Below are positions 17,545-25,647 of a stretch of 64,000 bases of DNA, piece after piece. A model generated the notes under the pieces. The model did not search any database and had not been told where the DNA came from. It saw nothing but the letters and a program-made list of their open reading frames with translations. How positions within the stretch are numbered: position 1 is the stretch's first letter; each line of letters opens with the position of its first letter. The position numbers and the translations under genes were made by a program. The DNA comes from Gordonia rubripertincta. Its GTDB lineage: Bacteria; Actinomycetota; Actinomycetes; Mycobacteriales; Mycobacteriaceae. The stretch lies in assembly GCF_038024875.1 (NCBI RefSeq), contig NZ_CP136136.1, positions 1,674,001 through 1,738,000 of the forward strand. The letters run 5' to 3'.

Positions 17545-18902
17545 CGGTCCACGCCTCCCATCACCGGGTCGATACTGGCCACAGCCGTGATCACGTCGGC
17601 GACCATGCCGCCTTCGCACATCGCCGCCACCGCCTGCAGATTCGTGAACGACGGATCGCGGAAGTGGACCCGGTAGGGTCGGGTGCCGCCGTCGCTGACC
17701 ATGTGGACGCCGAGCTCACCGCGCGGGGACTCGACCGCGACGTAGCATTGTCCCGCCGGCACCCGCATGCCCTCGGTGACCAGCTTGAAGTGGTGGATCA
17801 ACGCCTCCATCGACGTCCCCATGATCCGGGCGATGTGTTCGGGGGAGTTGCCGAGGCCGTCGGGGCCGAGGGCCAGATCTGCCGGCCACGCCAGCTTGCG
17901 GTCGGCGACCATGACCGGGCCGGGCCGGAGCCTTTCCAGGCACTGTTCGACGATTCGGATCGACTCGCGCATCTCCTTGACGCGGATCAGGTAGCGTCCG
18001 TACGAGTCACAGGTGTCGGCGGTGATGACGTCGAAGTCGTAGGTCTCATACCCGCAGTACGGCTGGGTCTTCCGCAGATCATGTGGATAACCGGTCGACC
18101 GCAGCACCGGTCCGGTGATGCCGAGAGCCATGCAGCCCGTCAGGTCGAGGTATCCGACGTTCTGGGTGCGCGCCTTCCAGATGTAGTTGTCGGTGAGCAG
18201 ATCTCCGAGCTCGTCCAGGCGGCCGGGTAGCTGGGCGATGACCTCGGCGACCCGACCCGGCCCGTCGGATGGGAGGTCCTGCGCGACACCACCGGGTCGG
18301 ATGTAGGCGTGGTTCATCCGCAGGCCGGTGATGAGTTCGAAGAGGTCGAGGATCAGTTCCCGTTCGCGGAAGCCGAGGAACATCGCGGTGACGGCACCGA
18401 GTTCCATTCCGCCGGTGGCCAGGGCCACGAGATGGCTGCTGATCCGGTTGAGCTCCATCAGCATGACGCGGATGACGGTGGCCCGTTCGGGGACGTCGTC
18501 GGTGATCCCGAGCAGCTTCTCGACGCCCAGGCAGTACGCGGTCTCGTTGAAGAACGGCGACAGATAGTCCATCCGGGTCACGAACGTGACGCCCTGTGTC
18601 CAGTTGCGATACTCGAGGTTCTTCTCGATCCCGGTGTGCAGGTAGCCGATTCCGCAGCGCGCCTCGGTGACCGTCTCACCCTCGATCTCCAGGATGAGCC
18701 GCAGCACGCCGTGCGTCGACGGGTGTTGGGGGCCCATGTTGACGACGATGCGCTCGTCGCCGGGTTGCTGTTCGGCGCGGGTGCGGACGTCGGAGACGAT
18801 GGAGTCCCAGTCCTGTCCGGAGACGGTGTAGGTGCGGGTCGGGGTCTCCCGGTCGGGGGATGTGGCACGGGGCGTCGACGATCCGGTGGTTGTGTCGGTC
18901 AT
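17541..18902 (-). CDS. nuoD: NADH-quinone oxidoreductase subunit D
   Basis: A 453-residue 49-kDa-type subunit that lines the quinone cavity. The hallmark MGPQHPSTHGVLRLILE is present near residue 51, as are RGELGVHMVSDGG and the C-terminal DPVMGGVDR. The N-terminal 45 residues are Thr/Ser/Arg-rich and poorly conserved in the family. Start and stop overlap nuoC by one base and nuoEF by four. In M. tuberculosis the Rv3143 receiver protein has been reported to contact complex I; its homologue lies upstream here. Confidence 0.96.
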   Translation of the reverse strand: MTDTTTGSSTPRATSPDRETPTRTYTVSGQDWDSIVSDVRTRAEQQPGDERIVVNMGPQHPSTHGVLRLILEIEGETVTEARCGIGYLHTGIEKNLEYRNWTQGVTFVTRMDYLSPFFNETAYCLGVEKLLGITDDVPERATVIRVMLMELNRISSHLVALATGGMELGAVTAMFLGFRERELILDLFELITGLRMNHAYIRPGGVAQDLPSDGPGRVAEVIAQLPGRLDELGDLLTDNYIWKARTQNVGYLDLTGCMALGITGPVLRSTGYPHDLRKTQPYCGYETYDFDVITADTCDSYGRYLIRVKEMRESIRIVEQCLERLRPGPVMVADRKLAWPADLALGPDGLGNSPEHIARIMGTSMEALIHHFKLVTEGMRVPAGQCYVAVESPRGELGVHMVSDGGTRPYRVHFRDPSFTNLQAVAAMCEGGMVADVITAVASIDPVMGGVDR

Positions 18903-19591
18903 CAGCTGTACGACCTCCTCCGGTCCGGTGGGTCGACGCGGGTCCCCTTGTACTCGATGGGCACTCCGCCGAGCGGGTAGTCCTTGCGCTGGGGGTGACC
19001 TTCCCAGTCGTCGGGCATCTCGATGCGCGTCAGCGATCGGTGGCCGTCGAAGACGATGCCGAAGAAGTCGTAGGTCTCGCGTTCGTGCCAGTCGTTGGTG
19101 GGATAGATGTCGCAGATGCTCGGGATGTGTGGATCGGTGTCGGGGGCCGACACCTCCAGGCGCACACGCCGGTTGTGGGTCAGGGAGGCGAGGGGATACA
19201 CGGCGTGCAGCTCCCGGTCGGTGTCACCGGGATAGTGGACTCCGTTGACGCCCAGACACAGCTCGAAGCGCAACCCCGGGGCGTTGCGGAGGGTCAACGC
19301 GACGGTGGGGAGGTGCTGCCGCGCGACGTGGATGGTCATCTCGTCGCGGAAGACGACCACCTTTTCGACTGCCGCGTCGTAGGTGTCGCCGAGTTCGGCC
19401 TCCAGGAGATCGGCGGCCTCGTCGAAGTAGCTGCCGTAGGGTCGAGACGAGCTCGGCGGCAGGGTGATCGGATCGATCAGGCCCCCGTATCCGGAGGTGT
19501 CGCCGGTGCCCGGTGCGCCGAACAGTCCGTGCCGGACGCCGATGACCTCGGGATCGGGCGGTTTCGGGTCGGGCATGCCGAGGTCGGTCAT
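18902..19591 (-). CDS. nuoC: NADH-quinone oxidoreductase subunit C
   Basis: A 229-residue 30-kDa-type subunit of the peripheral arm. The family signature ERETYDFFGIVFDGH is near residue 168 and is followed by RIEMPDDWEGHPQRKDYPLG. The ATG at 19591 (MTDLGMPDPKPPDPE) overlaps the nuoB stop as ATGA. The frame remains open upstream across nuoB but is not coding there. Confidence 0.96.
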   Translation of the reverse strand: MTDLGMPDPKPPDPEVIGVRHGLFGAPGTGDTSGYGGLIDPITLPPSSSRPYGSYFDEAADLLEAELGDTYDAAVEKVVVFRDEMTIHVARQHLPTVALTLRNAPGLRFELCLGVNGVHYPGDTDRELHAVYPLASLTHNRRVRLEVSAPDTDPHIPSICDIYPTNDWHERETYDFFGIVFDGHRSLTRIEMPDDWEGHPQRKDYPLGGVPIEYKGTRVDPPDRRRSYS

Positions 19592-20142
19592 CGCAGCAGC
19601 CCCTTCATCTCGATGGTCGGAGTCGACTGCAGGGCAGCGCGTTCCGTGGCCCAGATGGCCTCTTCGCGGTTCACCCCGAGGGGCATCTCCTGGATCTTCT
19701 CGTGCAGCTTGAGGATCGCGTTGAGCAACATCTCGGGACGAGGAGGACAACCCGGGAGGTAGATGTCGACGGGCACGACGTGATCGACGCCCTGGACGAT
19801 CGCGTAGTTGTTGAACATCCCGCCGGACGATGCACAGACCCCCATCGCCAGAACCCATTTGGGTTCGACCATCTGGTCGTAGATCTGCCGCAGCACCGGC
19901 GCCATCTTCTGGCTCACGCGGCCGGCGACGATCATCAGGTCGGCCTGCCGCGGAGACGCACGGAACGCCTCCATGCCGAACCTGGCGAGATCGTAGCGGC
20001 CCGACGTGGTGGACATCATCTCGATTGCGCAGCAGGCGAGTCCGAAGGTGGCGGGCCACAACGAACCCTTGCGCATGAAGCCGGCGAGATCCTCTACGGT
20101 ACTCAGCAGGAAACCGCTGGGGAGTCGTTCCTCGAGTCCCAT
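19588..20142 (-). CDS. nuoB: NADH-quinone oxidoreductase subunit B
   Basis: A 184-residue PSST subunit that holds cluster N2, the electron donor to quinone. The tandem cysteines of FGLACCAIEMM, the cysteine in MGVCASSGGMFNNY and the one in CPPRPE supply the four ligands. The ATG at 20142 is preceded by a strong AAGGAGG ribosome site with six-base spacing, so this gene has its own efficient initiation after a 39-base gap from nuoA. Confidence 0.97.
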   Translation of the reverse strand: MGLEERLPSGFLLSTVEDLAGFMRKGSLWPATFGLACCAIEMMSTTSGRYDLARFGMEAFRASPRQADLMIVAGRVSQKMAPVLRQIYDQMVEPKWVLAMGVCASSGGMFNNYAIVQGVDHVVPVDIYLPGCPPRPEMLLNAILKLHEKIQEMPLGVNREEAIWATERAALQSTPTIEMKGLLR

Positions 20143-20181
20143 GACTGACCTCCTTGCAGACGGTGACCGGGCGAAAAGTCC

Positions 20182-20589
20182 TCAGTCCCAGCTCAGTCCA
20201 CCGCGACGCCATTCATAGGCGTAGGCGACCGAGACGTTGACGATGAACAAGAGCATGGCCGCGAGGCCGAACCAGCCGAAGGAGTCGAACGCGACGGCCC
20301 AGGGGTAGAGGAAGACGATCTCGATGTCGAAGATGATGAACAGCATCGCGGTGAGGTAGTACTTGACCGGCACCCGCTGGATCGGGCCGCTGAAGGTGGG
20401 ACCCTCGCCCCCGCGCCGGAGGGCGGGAGTCAGGAGACTCTGGCCGACCGGCTCGATGCCACACTCGTACGCCTCGAGTTTGGCGCGGTTGTACCGTTTC
20501 GGGCCGATCGCGACGCCGATGAAGACGCTGAAAACGGCAAACGCCACGCCGATTGCCCCGAGGATCATGATCGGGACGTAGGCGTTCAA
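20182..20589 (-). CDS. nuoA: NADH-quinone oxidoreductase subunit A
   Basis: A 135-residue membrane subunit with three hydrophobic helices, first gene of the operon. The conserved loop YECGIEPVG and the helix containing FDIEIVFLYPWAV are visible. The start is a TTG at 20589 (reads as MNAYVPIMIL) preceded by GAGGAGGAG, so an unusual initiation codon opens the operon. The 158 bases upstream contain the presumed nuo promoter. Confidence 0.95.
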   Translation of the reverse strand: MNAYVPIMILGAIGVAFAVFSVFIGVAIGPKRYNRAKLEAYECGIEPVGQSLLTPALRRGGEGPTFSGPIQRVPVKYYLTAMLFIIFDIEIVFLYPWAVAFDSFGWFGLAAMLLFIVNVSVAYAYEWRRGGLSWD

Positions 20590-20697
20590 AGCGTGGACTC
20601 CTCCTCGCTCCGGGCGGCCGAAACACCTGGTGGGCGATTCCGGCTCGGCGATTCTCCTGCCCGTGCCAGGGGTTCGATCAGAACCTCCCGGCGCGGT

Positions 20698-20713
20698 TGT
20701 GAGCTACACCACA
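20698..20713. promoter_or_regulatory. CRP-like palindrome upstream of nuoA
   Basis: TGTGAGCTACACCACA matches the CRP/FNR-family consensus TGTGA-N6-TCACA except for one base in the second half site. It lies 109 bases upstream of the nuoA start codon, between nuoA and the Rv3143-like gene. Control of nuo by a cAMP receptor protein is plausible but inferred from one partial match. Confidence 0.3.
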
Positions 20714-20747
20714 AGCCTAGGTGGTCGTCCCGCGGGAGTCACCCGTT

Positions 20748-21158
20748 TCAGGCAGTTCGGCGTTTCTCGATCATCTCGACGAAGGCCTCCGGGAGGGCGA
20801 TCGGATCGACCGGGAGAGTGGCTACGGCGTCGGCTCGCGACCATTCGGCGAGCCAGCGGTCGTCGGCGCGACCGAGCAGCACGAGCACCGGCGGGCTCGG
20901 GTCGAGTTCGTCCTTCATCTGTTTGGCGATCCCCATCCCGCCGGCCGGGGTGGCCTCGCCGTCGGCGATCACCGCGTCGATCACACCGGCGTCGAGCTGG
21001 GCGAACACCATTGGAGCCGTGGCGACTTCGATGAAGCTGAGCTCGGGGATGTCCTGGGACGGCCGGGCTCCGAGCGCACTGATGACCTGGGCCCGGGTCT
21101 CGGAATCGTCGGAATAGACCAGCACGCGCAGCGACCGGGCAGCCTGGGTGTGGGTCAC
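20748..21158 (-). CDS. Atypical response-regulator receiver protein (Rv3143-like)
   Basis: A 136-residue stand-alone receiver-fold protein with no output domain. It starts LRVLVYSDDSETRAQV, where DD resembles the acidic pocket, and has VIADGEATPAGGMGIAKQ at the phosphorylation loop and ends IEKRRTA. It closely resembles M. tuberculosis Rv3143, which lies in the same place directly upstream of nuoA; the phrase PAGGMGIAKQ is a strong match from memory. The start codon is GTG at 21158. It is co-oriented with nuo, 158 bases upstream. The Rv3143 protein is reported to interact with complex I, so a tuning role is likely, but this is inferred. Confidence 0.8.
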   Translation of the reverse strand: MTHTQAARSLRVLVYSDDSETRAQVISALGARPSQDIPELSFIEVATAPMVFAQLDAGVIDAVIADGEATPAGGMGIAKQMKDELDPSPPVLVLLGRADDRWLAEWSRADAVATLPVDPIALPEAFVEMIEKRRTA

Positions 21159-21228
21159 GCGTGCGATGCTACAGCCGTTCGACGTCCGGTTCGGGTGACT
21201 TGGCCCGCGCGTCGGGCGTCGGTGAGGT

Positions 21229-22305
21229 TCAGTGCTCGGTCGAGAAGCCGACGCGGCGCCGGTGGACCTCGAGCGCGAAGGCGACGAGCTGATCGATGAG
21301 ATCGGCGTAGGGCACGCCGGTGGCCTCCCACAGCTTCGGGTACATCGAACCGGGGGTGAACCCGGGGATGGTGTTGACTTCGTTGAGCAGCCAGCCGCGA
21401 CCGTCGGCCTCGTAGAAGAAGTCCACCCGGGCCATGCCGGTGCAGCGCATCGCCGTGAACGTGCGGGCCGCGAGCTCCCTGACCTCGGCGATCGCGTCGT
21501 CGGGCAGGACCGCCGGGATGACGAGCTTCGCCGCGCCGGTGACGTACTTGTCCTCGTAGTCGTAGAACTCGCTACCGGGCTCGATCTCGCCTGGCACCGA
21601 CGTTTCGGGGGCCGTGTCGCCGAGCACGGCCACCTCGATCTCGCGACCGGTGACGTTCTCCTCGATGATCACCACGTCGTCGTAGCGCAGCGCCAGGTTG
21701 ATCGCCGCGTCCAGCTCACGCTCGTCGTGCGCCTTGGAGATGCCGACCGAGGATCCGAGGTTCGCGGGCTTGACGAACACCGGGAGACCCAGGTCCTCGA
21801 CGACCCGCGAGACGATGGTGTCCGGGTCGTCGACGCCGTCGCGGAATTCGAGCCAGTGGCACTGCGGGATGCCGGCCTGCGCGGCGACGATCTTGGCCAT
21901 CGCCTTGTCCATGCACACCGCCGACGAGAGCACCCCGGCGCCGACGTAAGGAAGCTTGAACAGCTCGAGCATGCCCTGGATGGTGCCGTCCTCGCCGTGC
22001 GGTCCGTGCAGCAGCGGCAGTACGACGGTGATCGCCTGGTCGGCGTGACCGCGGAGTTCGGTCAGCGGGTCGACGACGGTGCCGGCCACCTCCAGGACGT
22101 CCGGGAGCGGGGTGCCGTCGGCGATCGCGGCGATGGCCTTGTCGTTGCGCAGCCAGGCGCCGTCCTTGGCGATGCCGATGGGTACCAGGTCGTATTTCTG
22201 CCGGTCAGCGGCGGCGAGCACGTGCGCGGCTGTGACCCGTGACACATCATGTTCGGCGGAGACCCCGCCGTAGAGGACCACAAGACGCAGGAGCCGCGAA
22301 GACAT
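21229..22305 (-). CDS. ddl: D-alanine--D-alanine ligase
   Basis: An ATP-grasp ligase that makes D-Ala-D-Ala for peptidoglycan. The 358 residues have VVLYGGVSAEHDVS at the N-terminus, HGPHGEDGTIQGMLE, VFVKPANLGSSVGISKA and the metal-binding end WLLNEVNTIPGFTPGS. The omega-loop stretch EFYDYEDKYVTGAAK is of D-Ala-D-Ala type, not the VanA D-lactate type. The start is placed at the ATG at 22305 (MSSRLLRLVV); a GTG three codons earlier is possible. It is divergent from murF with a 131-base gap, so the two consecutive steps that make and attach D-Ala-D-Ala are adjacent and may share a control region. Confidence 0.93.
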   Translation of the reverse strand: MSSRLLRLVVLYGGVSAEHDVSRVTAAHVLAAADRQKYDLVPIGIAKDGAWLRNDKAIAAIADGTPLPDVLEVAGTVVDPLTELRGHADQAITVVLPLLHGPHGEDGTIQGMLELFKLPYVGAGVLSSAVCMDKAMAKIVAAQAGIPQCHWLEFRDGVDDPDTIVSRVVEDLGLPVFVKPANLGSSVGISKAHDERELDAAINLALRYDDVVIIEENVTGREIEVAVLGDTAPETSVPGEIEPGSEFYDYEDKYVTGAAKLVIPAVLPDDAIAEVRELAARTFTAMRCTGMARVDFFYEADGRGWLLNEVNTIPGFTPGSMYPKLWEATGVPYADLIDQLVAFALEVHRRRVGFSTEH

Positions 22306-22436
22306 GCATGTCACGATACGGCCCTCGGCAACCGAGTTCTCGGGGTGGAGTGGCCGGTTGTGGGTTTCGACACGGCTCGACCAGCAGCGGAGACGGCTCG
22401 GGAAGCCGGTCGGCGGCCGTCGGCTAGCGTGAGGTC

Positions 22437-23750
22437 GTGCATTTCTTGGCGAGTGAGGTCGCAGCGTCAGTCGGCGGCGAGTTGATCGGTCCCGACGTCC
22501 AGATCGACGGGGCGAGTATCGACTCGCGCAACGTCCGGCCCGGGCAGCTGTTCGTGCCGATCGTCGCCGAGCGGGACGGGCACGACTTCATCGCGTCTGC
22601 CCTCGAGGGCGGCGCGGCAGCCTACTTCACCTCGCGCGACGTGGTCTCTCGAGGGACCGCCATCCGGGTCCCGGATACGGCCCTCGCCCTTGCCGACCTC
22701 GGTCGCGCGGTCCGCCGTCGGATCCCTGACCGCGTCGTGGGTATCACCGGCTCGGTGGGCAAGACCTCCACCAAGGATCTCCTCGCCGGTGTCCTGCAGA
22801 CCACCTACCGCACCGCGGCGAGCGAGAAGTCCTTCAACAACGAACTGGGCCTCCCGCTGACCCTGGCCGGAGCGACCGACGACGTCGAGGCCGTGGTCCT
22901 CGAGATGGGTGCGCGCGGGATCGGCCACATCGATCTGCTGTGCTCCATCGCCAGCCCGACCGTCGGCGTGATCACCCGCGTCGAAGGTGTCCACCTCGAG
23001 TTGTTCGGGAACATCGAATCGGTGGCCCGCGCGAAGGGGGAGCTGGTCGAGTCCCTTCCGGCCGACGGGATCGCCGTCCTCAACGCCGATCACCGCTACG
23101 TTGCGGCGATGGCGGATCGCACCTCGGCCCGGGTGCTGCGGTACGGCCTGTCGCCGGACGCCGACGTGTACGCATCGGACATCGTCGTCGACGACGAGCT
23201 GCGAGCGTCCTTCCGGCTGCACACTCCGTGGGGTTCGACCGACGTGCGTCTCGGCGCGCGGGGTGAGCACCAGGTTCCCAATGCGCTCGCGGCCGCTGCG
23301 GCGGGCGGCGGTCTCGGAGTCTCCGTCGAGGACATCGCCAACGGCATGTCGGCCGCTGAATTGTCTGGTCTGCGAATGGAACTCGCCAAGACCGCGAACG
23401 GCACGATCGTGCTCAACGATGCTTACAACGCCAACCCGACGTCGATGTCGGCGGCACTGAAGTCGCTCGCCGCGCTGCCGGTTGGACGACGCGTCGCCGT
23501 TCTCGGCACCATGGCAGAACTCGGATCAGACTCCCCGGCCCAGCATCACGCGATCGCACTCGAGGCGCACGAGCTCGGCATCGAGGTCATCGCGGTCGAC
23601 GAACCCGACTACGGCGACACCGCGCGCCACACCTCCGGTGTCGACGAGGCGGTTGCCGCGCTCGGCGACCTCGGCGAAGGAGATGCAGTGCTGGTCAAGG
23701 GAAGTCGCGTCGCCGCGTTGGAGCGGGTGGCGCAGGCCCTGCTCAGCTGA
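22437..23750 (+). CDS. murF: UDP-N-acetylmuramoyl-tripeptide--D-Ala-D-Ala ligase (MurF type)
   Basis: A 437-residue Mur ligase. The N-terminal domain has IDSRNVRPGQLFV, then the ATP loop VVGITGSVGKTSTKD near residue 100, EMGARGIGHIDLLC, and LNDAYNANPTSMSAALKSL of the C-terminal domain, all typical of MurF. It adds the Ddl product to the UDP-MurNAc tripeptide. The start is GTG at 22437. It is not in a division and cell wall cluster here (no murD, murE, mraY or ftsW nearby), so it may be a second copy, but whether another murF exists cannot be seen from this window. Confidence 0.88.
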   Translation: MHFLASEVAASVGGELIGPDVQIDGASIDSRNVRPGQLFVPIVAERDGHDFIASALEGGAAAYFTSRDVVSRGTAIRVPDTALALADLGRAVRRRIPDRVVGITGSVGKTSTKDLLAGVLQTTYRTAASEKSFNNELGLPLTLAGATDDVEAVVLEMGARGIGHIDLLCSIASPTVGVITRVEGVHLELFGNIESVARAKGELVESLPADGIAVLNADHRYVAAMADRTSARVLRYGLSPDADVYASDIVVDDELRASFRLHTPWGSTDVRLGARGEHQVPNALAAAAAGGGLGVSVEDIANGMSAAELSGLRMELAKTANGTIVLNDAYNANPTSMSAALKSLAALPVGRRVAVLGTMAELGSDSPAQHHAIALEAHELGIEVIAVDEPDYGDTARHTSGVDEAVAALGDLGEGDAVLVKGSRVAALERVAQALLS

Positions 23751-23763
23751 GGTCCGCCTCAGC
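23746..23763. terminator. Convergent terminator hairpin after murF
   Basis: A perfect seven-base stem GCTGAGG/CCTCAGC with a TCCG loop overlaps the murF stop codon and lies 7 bases from the end of the convergent AraC gene. Its position suggests it serves both genes. Confidence 0.5.
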
Positions 23764-23769
23764 CAGGTG

Positions 23770-24822
23770 TCACGCGGTCGGTGGTTCCCAGTTCTCCGCG
23801 GCGTCGATCTCGGCGGCCGCACGGGCGCGGTACTCGCTGGGGCCAATCCCGAGTTCGGCCCGGAAGCGGTTGCGCATCGTGGGACTCGACGGGAAGCCGG
23901 ACACCCTGGCGACCTCGGAGACCGCAATGTCCGGACGCGTCCGGAGGAGCTCGCAGGCGGTCTTGAGTCTGCGGTCGGCGATGCGTGCGGCCAACGAGTC
24001 CTCCGTGTCCTCGAAGTGCCGGTACAGCTGACGACGGCTGATGTGCAGGTAGCGGGCGATCGCGTTCGGGGTGAACGACGGGTCACGATGGTGACGCTCG
24101 ATGAGGTCGGAGACCGCCTCTCGCACGTAGAGGGCGTTGTCGGTGATCTGTCGATTGTCGTAGTCGAGCTGTCCGAGTGCAGCGCGAACGAGTTCGATGG
24201 CGGCCATCTCCGTGTCCGGGTCGGGTTCGGTCACGCCGACTGCGGTGTCGGACGCGAACTGCAGGATGAACGAGGCGGTCGCGCGCGCCAGGAGGGTATG
24301 GGAGGCGACCGGCCGGCGGGCCTGTTCGGCGACACGGCGCTGGTTCCCGAGGAGTTCGAGCGGGATCACCAGGCCCGCAGGGTCATTGATCTCGAAGGTC
24401 CGCTCGAGATAGGGGGAGGCGTTGCTGACGAAGGCGAGTTGTCCGGGGCCATAGGCGAAATCGCGTGACCCCTGGCGGATGATGTGCCTGCCCTCCAGGG
24501 TGTGAACCCCGATGACCAGGTCTTCGGAGGGCTGCTCGGAGATGAGGCGCGGGTTCCGCGACACCTGGAGCGGGGTGTGCAGGCTGCAGAAGGTGCCGAT
24601 CATCGAGAGCTGACGTACGTACATCAGCGAGTCGAACGAACCGGGGTCATCGGTCTGCACCTCGACGTGCTGCCCGAAGTCGCGCATGCCGTCGGGTCCG
24701 GTGAGTCGGATCGGCTCGGCAGGTATGTTGCTGCGGTGCAAGCCGATCCGGCGCTCCCACGCCGCGATCACCTTCGGGGGCAGGGGCGCCGACGAGACGT
24801 CGTTCCGGAACAACTCGGTCAT
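23770..24822 (-). CDS. AraC-family transcriptional regulator
   Basis: A 350-residue regulator with an N-terminal AraC ligand-binding-like domain (about residues 1-220, including RQGSRDFAYGPGQLAFVSN) and a C-terminal AraC DNA-binding domain (FTPNAIARYLHISRRQLYRHFE, then ISEVARVSGFPSSPTMRNRF-like). The start is set at the ATG at 24822 (MTELFRNDV), which has a GGAG site 10 bases upstream; the frame runs 24 codons further up. It lies downstream of the membrane protein and glutamate decarboxylase genes on the same strand, and may regulate them as GadX/GadW do in enterobacteria; that is analogy only. Confidence 0.88.
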   Translation of the reverse strand: MTELFRNDVSSAPLPPKVIAAWERRIGLHRSNIPAEPIRLTGPDGMRDFGQHVEVQTDDPGSFDSLMYVRQLSMIGTFCSLHTPLQVSRNPRLISEQPSEDLVIGVHTLEGRHIIRQGSRDFAYGPGQLAFVSNASPYLERTFEINDPAGLVIPLELLGNQRRVAEQARRPVASHTLLARATASFILQFASDTAVGVTEPDPDTEMAAIELVRAALGQLDYDNRQITDNALYVREAVSDLIERHHRDPSFTPNAIARYLHISRRQLYRHFEDTEDSLAARIADRRLKTACELLRTRPDIAVSEVARVSGFPSSPTMRNRFRAELGIGPSEYRARAAAEIDAAENWEPPTA

Positions 24823-24880
24823 CCCCGGCTCCCCGGTGCCGGTGCGCCCCCGCCGGGATCCGGTTGTGTACGTGATCCGG

Positions 24881-25555
24881 TCATGCCGACTCACCCGAGG
24901 AGTTCCGGTTCCAGGCCGGGAGGACCACGAGGGACGCCAGGAAGAAGCAGATCGCCCCGATGAAGGTTCCCCAGTTCGCCATCGCCGTGTCGACCGTGAC
25001 TCCGCCCCTGGACATGTAGGCGCCCACCGCGGCGACGCCGAAGGCGATGCATCCGATGAGGTTGATCTGTACGGACCACCAGCCCGCCGAACCCGGATCG
25101 AAGAACTTGTGTGCGTGCCGGTAGCCGCGAACGGCCATGAAGCCGCTGACGAGGAAGAGGATCGATCCGCCGGCGTCTGGAGACCAGACGAACTCTCTCT
25201 GGGAGGGAATCGAATGCGCGGTGAGTGCCGCGGTGGTGCTCACGTTGAACAGGATCGTTCCCAGCGACTGGGTCGACGCCGCGAGCCAGTCGGCGCGCAC
25301 CATGATGCCGCTGCCGTAGTCGACCTTGGTCGTCACCGGGCCGCTCAGGATCAGCTGGATCAGGCCGGCGGCGGTGAAGAACCACGCCCCGACGAAGCAG
25401 CAGACATTGACGGCCGACGATCCCGCCCAGCTGCCGAAGCCCGGCGCCGCGCTCAACGCGAAGAGTGCGGATCCGATCATGAAGCCCCAACACTGTTTGT
25501 CCAGGGTCGGGATGAAGGCCGTGCTGCGTCTGGGGGCTGACGCGGCAATACTCAT
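24881..25555 (-). CDS. Integral membrane protein of unknown function next to gadB
   Basis: A 224-residue protein with about six hydrophobic helices (for example FMIGSALFALSAAPGFG, VNVCCFVGAWFFTAAGLIQL, SILFLVSGFMAV and FIGAICFFLASLVVL). The loops carry a hydrophilic stretch with SGPVTTKVDYGS. It is far too short to be a GadC-type amino acid antiporter. It may be of the YrhK-like membrane family, but I am not certain. It lies 92 bases after glutamate decarboxylase on the same strand, with a hairpin between them, and 58 bases before the AraC gene. A link to acid stress or GABA handling is inferred from position only. Confidence 0.7.
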   Translation of the reverse strand: MSIAASAPRRSTAFIPTLDKQCWGFMIGSALFALSAAPGFGSWAGSSAVNVCCFVGAWFFTAAGLIQLILSGPVTTKVDYGSGIMVRADWLAASTQSLGTILFNVSTTAALTAHSIPSQREFVWSPDAGGSILFLVSGFMAVRGYRHAHKFFDPGSAGWWSVQINLIGCIAFGVAAVGAYMSRGGVTVDTAMANWGTFIGAICFFLASLVVLPAWNRNSSGESA

Positions 25556-25584
25556 TTTCTACCTGTCTGTGAATGCGACGATGC

Positions 25585-25619
25585 GTCCCCGGCCTGGATG
25601 GGGATGCCAGGCCGGGGAC
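25585..25619 (-). terminator. Strong hairpin between gadB and the membrane protein gene
   Basis: A perfect 13-base stem (arms 25585-25597 and 25607-25619, GTCCCCGGCCTGG and its complement) with a nine-base loop, 28 bases beyond the gadB stop on the minus strand. No T-run follows, as is common in actinobacteria. It may end most gadB transcripts or attenuate read-through into the downstream membrane protein gene. Confidence 0.65.
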
Positions 25620-25647
25620 ACATCAGGGGATCGCGACGATCTCGCGA

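Noticed and set aside
21229..22305. Ddl as a VanA-type D-Ala-D-lactate ligase
   Set aside because: The omega-loop stretch EFYDYEDKYV is of the D-Ala-D-Ala type, and no vanH or vanS/vanR is nearby.
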